This document shows, one piece after another, positions 59,280-64,000 of a stretch of DNA of 64,000 bases. The notes under the pieces are model-generated. The model worked only from the letters and a program-made list of their open reading frames with translations, was not told the DNA's origin and made no database searches. The stretch is from Bacteroidota bacterium (GTDB taxonomy: Bacteria > Bacteroidota > Bacteroidia > Chitinophagales > Chitinophagaceae): positions 124,001 to 188,000 of the forward strand of contig SYIK01000005.1 in assembly GCA_005798905.1 (NCBI GenBank), in the 5' to 3' direction. A program made the position numbers and the translations under genes. Numbering within the stretch: position 1 is the first letter of the stretch; every line of letters begins with the position of its first letter.

Positions 59280-60074
59280 ATGGGACATCTTTTTACCAGC
59301 GAAAGTTTGATTAGTTTTTTAGTGCTTGTTGTACTCGAAATAGTTTTGGGAATTGACAATGTAATTTTCGTGAGCATTGTAATGAATCGTCTCAAAAAAT
59401 TAAGCGATCTAAAAAAAGCACGCCGAATTTGGATGGTTACCGGAATTTTATCGCGAAGTTTTTTATTATTGGGACTTGGATGGCTTTTAGCTCAAAAAGG
59501 GAATTACATCATTTCTGAAAATTGGTTTGGAAAAGGATTTGACCTTGCCAGTTTAGTAATGCTTGTCGGAGGATTGTTTTTGATTTATAAATCAGTCAGA
59601 GAAATTCATGAAAAATTAGAAGGAGAAAATCCAAATATTAATTCACAAAACAAAAAATCAATTCCATTTGCACAAGCAATTGCTCAAATCATGTTGATTG
59701 ACGCTGTATTTTCTTTCGACAGTATTATTACCGCCGGCGGAACTGCTAAACATGTAGAAATAATGATTGCAGCAGTAATTGTCGCTATGTTTGTGATGTT
59801 TCTTTTTAGTGCAAAAATTGCTTCGTTTATTCATTTACATCCCACATTAAAAATGTTGGCGCTTTCTTTTTTAGTGATGATTGGACTTAGTTTGGTAATT
59901 GAAGGCTGGGATGGCGAAGCAGCACATCAATTGCATTTGAAAAACTATATTTATTTTGGGATGGCTTTTTCTTTTATTGTTGAAGTGTTGAATATGATTA
60001 TGCGCAAACGAATGAACAAGCAACATTTGGTTGAATTAAATGAACCAATTTTGCCGCAAAAAGAAGCCAATTAA
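59280..60074 (+). CDS. TerC family membrane protein
   Basis: LVVLEIVLGIDNVIFVSIVMNRL, AQIMLIDAVFSFDSIITAGG. Confidence 0.92.
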   Translation: MGHLFTSESLISFLVLVVLEIVLGIDNVIFVSIVMNRLKKLSDLKKARRIWMVTGILSRSFLLLGLGWLLAQKGNYIISENWFGKGFDLASLVMLVGGLFLIYKSVREIHEKLEGENPNINSQNKKSIPFAQAIAQIMLIDAVFSFDSIITAGGTAKHVEIMIAAVIVAMFVMFLFSAKIASFIHLHPTLKMLALSFLVMIGLSLVIEGWDGEAAHQLHLKNYIYFGMAFSFIVEVLNMIMRKRMNKQHLVELNEPILPQKEAN

Positions 60075-60778
60075 ATACACAATAAAGTTGCAGCTACAAC
60101 TGCTGCAGTTTCTGTTCGCAATCTATTTTCGCCAAGCGAAACAGGAATAAATTTGTTTTGAATTGCCAACTCAATTTCATTTTTAGAAAAATCTCCTTCG
60201 GGCCCAATAAGAATAATTTGATTGGAAGATTTTGAAATTTGTTGTTGGCTCAATCGTTGCTTTTCTGTTTCAGAGCAGTACGCTATTAATTTTTGACAGT
60301 TATCAAATTTTTCAACAATCAAACTATTAAACTTTGTTGGCTCACGCAAAACAGGTAAGTAATATTGTTGTGATTGCAACATTGCACTGATGCAAATAGT
60401 TTTCATTCTTTCGTAACGAAATTTTTGCACTTCTGTTCTATCGCAAATCAATGGGATAATTTCGGAAACGCCAATCTCCGTTGCTTTTTCCAAAAACCAT
60501 TCAAAACGATTTGTATTTTTTAGCAATGAAATTGCAATGCTTACTTTTTGCGTTTTTTTATTTACCAATTTTATTTCAACTACTTCAACTTCGCAGTGTT
60601 TTTTATGAATCATCGAAATTTGACAAGAAAATAAATTTCCTCCTCCGTCAGTAAGATGTAAGCCTGAGCCGGTTTTCATTCGAAGTACTTGCACAATATG
60701 TCGCGAAGTGTTTTCATCTAACAAAACTGTTTTTTGTTTTGAATTAATCGCTGCGTTATAAAAAATTGGAATTGACAT
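60071..60778 (-). CDS. rsmE: 16S rRNA (uracil1498-N3)-methyltransferase
   Basis: HIVQVLRMKTGSGLHLTDGGG, EKATEIGVSEIIPL, LIGPEGDFSKNEIE, LGENRLRTETAAVVA. Confidence 0.95.
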   Translation of the reverse strand: MSIPIFYNAAINSKQKTVLLDENTSRHIVQVLRMKTGSGLHLTDGGGNLFSCQISMIHKKHCEVEVVEIKLVNKKTQKVSIAISLLKNTNRFEWFLEKATEIGVSEIIPLICDRTEVQKFRYERMKTICISAMLQSQQYYLPVLREPTKFNSLIVEKFDNCQKLIAYCSETEKQRLSQQQISKSSNQIILIGPEGDFSKNEIELAIQNKFIPVSLGENRLRTETAAVVAATLLCI

Positions 60779-60794
60779 GATTCGTAAAAATAAA

Positions 60795-60818
60795 AAAGTC
60801 CAATTGAAATTGGACTTT
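60795..60818. terminator. Hairpin AAAGTCCAAT-TGAA-ATTGGACTTT between rsmE and dnaB
   Basis: Perfect inverted repeat with flanking A/T runs. Confidence 0.7.
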
Positions 60819-60841
60819 AAACTAATTTTTTGTTTTATAAA

Positions 60842-62386
60842 TTAATCAACTTCTGTCGGCAGTTCATTCATTTTACTTCCTGTTTGAATGTACAATTTGG
60901 AACCACTTTCATCAGTTACGGGTTTCCAATTATCTGGTAATCCAATGCCTGTGTAACTATCGCCGCTTCCTTCAAAAAATTTCTGAATATCCAATAATGC
61001 TTTGAATTTAATTCTATCGAGTGAGCCATTTCTATGTTTAGCAATATTTAGTGTCACTTCGCCTTTGGTATCTTCTCCCATTTCATTAGTTGTTACTTCA
61101 TAATAATCGGGGCGATAAAGAAACATTACCATATCTGCATCTTGTTCAATTGCACCCGATTCGCGCAAATCGCTCAGTTGCGGCATTTTCATACCTTCTT
61201 TCGCACCTCGTTTTTCCACTTCACGACTTAATTGCGAAAGCGCAATAATTGGAATATCTAATTCTTTGGCAAGTGCTTTCAAATTTCTAGAAATAGTGCT
61301 GATATCTTGTTCGCGATTACTGTTTCTATTATCTCCTGTTCCACTCATTAATTGTAAATAGTCAAGCACAATCATTCCTATATTGTGTTTATTTCTTAAC
61401 CGTCTACATTTTGCTCTTAGCTCAAAAATATTAAGAGCTGGAGTATCGTCAATAAAAATTGGAGCTTCTGATAATCTTCTAATTCCCCGGTCATACAATT
61501 GCTTCATTTCATATTCTTCCATTTTACCACGAGCAATTTTTTCTAATTTAATCTCACTTTCTGCTGTAAGCAATCGCTGTACTAATTGACCAGCACTCAT
61601 TTCCAATGAAAAAAATCCGACCGCTGTTGGTCTTGTTGGATGCATTGCTGCATTGCGAGCTAAATTGAGTGCAAATGCAGTTTTACCAACACCCGGTCTT
61701 GCGGCAAGAATTATCAAATCTGAATTTTGCCAACCGTGGGTTATTTTATCTAAACTAGAAAATCCACTCGTCACTCCCGAAATATCGCCTTGTTGGTTAC
61801 GCAAATAATTAATTCGTTCAATTGTTTTTATTAAAATCGAATCAATGGGAGTTACATTATTGTGTAAATGTTTATTCGTAATTTCAAACAATTTAGTTTC
61901 AGCGTCGTCTAATAAATCAAAAACATCAGTTGTGTCTTCGTATGCTTCTCCAATAATTTCTCCGCTAATTTTAATTAATTCCCGTTGAATAAATTTTTGT
62001 AAAATAATTCTAGTATGTGCTGCCACATGTGCTGCAGAAACTACAGAATTGGTTAATTTAGTAATGTAATAAGCTCCCCCAACAATTTCCAGTTCTTCTG
62101 TTTTTTTCAACGCTTCCACAACAGTTAAAATATCAATTGGCTGCGTTTTGTTACTAAGAGCTTGCATTGCACTAAAAATACGTGTATGCGCATCTACATA
62201 AAAACAATTTGGCTTTAATGTTTCAGCAACAATATCGAAAGCATTTTTATCTAATAAAATAGCGCCCAAAACTGCTTCTTCCAAATCTTTTGCTTGCGGA
62301 GGCAGTTTTCCAAAAACCATTGTGCTTAAATCCAACGATGTTTTTTTTCTTTGTGTTCTTTCTTTATTAAAATTTTTAAGTTCCAT
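60842..62386 (-). CDS. dnaB: Replicative DNA helicase DnaB
   Basis: PPQAKDLEEAVLGAILLDKNAF, LAARPGVGKTAFALNLARNAA, LSQLSREVEKR; intein-free. Confidence 0.96.
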   Translation of the reverse strand: MELKNFNKERTQRKKTSLDLSTMVFGKLPPQAKDLEEAVLGAILLDKNAFDIVAETLKPNCFYVDAHTRIFSAMQALSNKTQPIDILTVVEALKKTEELEIVGGAYYITKLTNSVVSAAHVAAHTRIILQKFIQRELIKISGEIIGEAYEDTTDVFDLLDDAETKLFEITNKHLHNNVTPIDSILIKTIERINYLRNQQGDISGVTSGFSSLDKITHGWQNSDLIILAARPGVGKTAFALNLARNAAMHPTRPTAVGFFSLEMSAGQLVQRLLTAESEIKLEKIARGKMEEYEMKQLYDRGIRRLSEAPIFIDDTPALNIFELRAKCRRLRNKHNIGMIVLDYLQLMSGTGDNRNSNREQDISTISRNLKALAKELDIPIIALSQLSREVEKRGAKEGMKMPQLSDLRESGAIEQDADMVMFLYRPDYYEVTTNEMGEDTKGEVTLNIAKHRNGSLDRIKFKALLDIQKFFEGSGDSYTGIGLPDNWKPVTDESGSKLYIQTGSKMNELPTEVD

Positions 62387-62839
62387 TTTTTATTTTTCAG
62401 ATAGTTTTTTCATCCCATTGATTTTCGATCAATGACTTTCGGGTTACAAGTAAAAATAAAATTTGAAAAAATTTATTAATTCGATTCGTTCTCCTAAAGT
62501 CAGCCACGAAAATAAAGGTCAATGGCAGAAGAAAACAAATTTTTCTTTCTTCACTTCTATTCCACAAGTTTTTCCACATTTTGATTAAATACAATGTTTC
62601 TAATTTACAAAAAATGTTAAAAAAAACTTTCGCATTTTTCAGCACATTCTTTCTAACTCTATACACGGTTCTTTCAGAAGCTGGAATCTAAAAATTAGTT
62701 TTTATGTTTTTTGTCATATTTTATTTGACGAATTAAAATTAAATTTGCAGCCGTTTATTTGTTTGTCATTCAAATTATAAAAAATACAAACAAAAACAAA
62801 TACGTTTAAAGAAATCATAACCTATATTATTAAATACAA

Positions 62840-64000
62840 TTGAACACGAAATTTTGGTTGAAACTTTCCTTATTGAACTTGTGTATTGTTACTGCTATTG
62901 GCGTATTGATGCGCTTTAAAATAGGTTTTGAATTCCCTTATTTTGATCAAAAACATCTTCAACACTCGCACTCTCATTTTGCTTTTGTCGGCTGGATTAG
63001 CCACACTTTAATGGTATTGATGATTAATTATCTTCAAACAAAAATTGATGACTTTCGCGGGAACAAATACAGAAAAATAATTATAGCTAATTTAATATGT
63101 TCTTATGGGATGCTTGTTTTCTTTATTATAGAAGGGTACGGATTATATTCCATATTTTTTGAAACTGCAGCCATATTTGTAGCCTATTATTTTGGGTATC
63201 AATTCATCAAAGATTTGAAATTGTTGGACGATGATTTACTGGCAAAAAACTGGTTTAAAGCAGCTATACTTTTTAATATCATGTCGTCTGTCGGTACATT
63301 TTATTTGGCTTATTTGATGACTACTAAAAACTTTATACAGGATTTATATTTATCTTCTGTGTATTATTATTTGCATTTTCAGTACAATGGTTGGTTTTTC
63401 TTTGCTTGTATGGGTTTATTTTTTGGGCTTTTAAATCTTAGAAAATCTGAACATCCTTTTTATGAGACAACGTTTAAATTGTTTGCAATAGCTTGTATTC
63501 CTGCATATCTTTTGTCAATGCTTTGGGTAGATTTACCCTTATGGCTTTACGTAATTACAGTACTGGCCGCATTAATTCAGGTTTTTGTCTGGTTTAAATT
63601 TCTATTAGTTTTATGGAAAACCAGAAAAAAATTATTGAAAAATTATTCAAATTTGTTAAGATATATTTTACTATTTGTAGGCCTTGCTTTGAGTATAAAA
63701 TTATTACTTCAACTTGGCTCCACCATTCCCATCGTTAGCAAATTAGTTTTTGGATTTAGACCCATTGTCATTGCATATTTACACCTTATTCTACTAGCAA
63801 TAATCACCTTATTTTTATTGTTTTATATCTATACCAATCAATTATTTTTTATTTCAAAAAAAATAAAAAATGGAATACTTTTATTCTCAATTGGAGTTAT
63901 TTTAAACGAGCTAGTCTTAGCTATTCAAGGTGTTGCCTCATTTAGCTATACCATTATTCCTTATGTAAATGAAATTCTTTTTGGAGCTTCAATTATTTTA
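62840..64000 (+). CDS. Histidine-containing multi-pass membrane protein, partial at right edge (TTG start), possible heme-copper-oxidase-like fold
   Basis: Frame from TTG 62840: NTKFWLKLSLLNLCIVTAIGVLMRFKIGFEFPYFDQKHLQHSHSHFAFVGWISHTLMVLMINYLQ...YYYLHFQYNGWFFFACMGLFFGLLN...PIVIAYLHLILLAIITLFLLFYIY; open to the window end. Confidence 0.6.
   Translation, partial: MNTKFWLKLSLLNLCIVTAIGVLMRFKIGFEFPYFDQKHLQHSHSHFAFVGWISHTLMVLMINYLQTKIDDFRGNKYRKIIIANLICSYGMLVFFIIEGYGLYSIFFETAAIFVAYYFGYQFIKDLKLLDDDLLAKNWFKAAILFNIMSSVGTFYLAYLMTTKNFIQDLYLSSVYYYLHFQYNGWFFFACMGLFFGLLNLRKSEHPFYETTFKLFAIACIPAYLLSMLWVDLPLWLYVITVLAALIQVFVWFKFLLVLWKTRKKLLKNYSNLLRYILLFVGLALSIKLLLQLGSTIPIVSKLVFGFRPIVIAYLHLILLAIITLFLLFYIYTNQLFFISKKIKNGILLFSIGVILNELVLAIQGVASFSYTIIPYVNEILFGASIIL

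Noticed and set aside
60842-62386. Intein in DnaB
   Set aside because: Walker and downstream motifs are contiguous at normal length (514 aa).
1-64000. CRISPR array, toxin-antitoxin, restriction-modification or prophage modules
   Set aside because: No regularly spaced repeats and no recognisable genes of these systems were seen on either strand.

Overview
The window is a low-GC Bacteroidota chromosome segment, probably Chitinophagales-like (T9SS sorting domains, TANNTTTG -7 promoters, TonB/outer-membrane barrels, futalosine menaquinone pathway). I support about 58 protein-coding genes, two tRNAs (Cys-GCA, Leu-CAA) and several hairpin terminators. Most content is housekeeping: miaB, secG, mltG, dapF, purB, prfC, tsaD, hscB, rnhA, xerD, pyrD, rsmE, dnaB. 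There is also a glycan/glycosyltransferase cluster (about 16.4-24.5 kb). I see no CRISPR array, prophage or IS element. The strongest finding is at 34951-37233. This gene would be annotated by default as a quinol-dependent nitric oxide reductase (qNOR/NorZ). Read residue by residue, it carries the substitutions that define putative nitric oxide dismutases (Nod, 2 NO -> N2 + O2). The FeB-ligand His pair HH is HN (H560N in Geobacillus qNOR numbering), the catalytic-site Glu is Gln (E581Q), and the quinol-site residues E332, F336 and D746 are G, W and G. It lies divergent from a QueD-like gene and an Rrf2/NsrR-like Fe-S regulator, just downstream of tRNA-Leu. Secondary findings are a GT11 fucosyltransferase 5' fragment with an in-frame stop, joined to a receiver-less LytTR regulator fragment; a Tat-signal plus T9SS-CTD DUF1501 protein paired with a signal-less DUF1800 protein; and an incomplete His-rich membrane protein at the right edge. 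All calls come from reading the sequence and recalling families; no database search was run.
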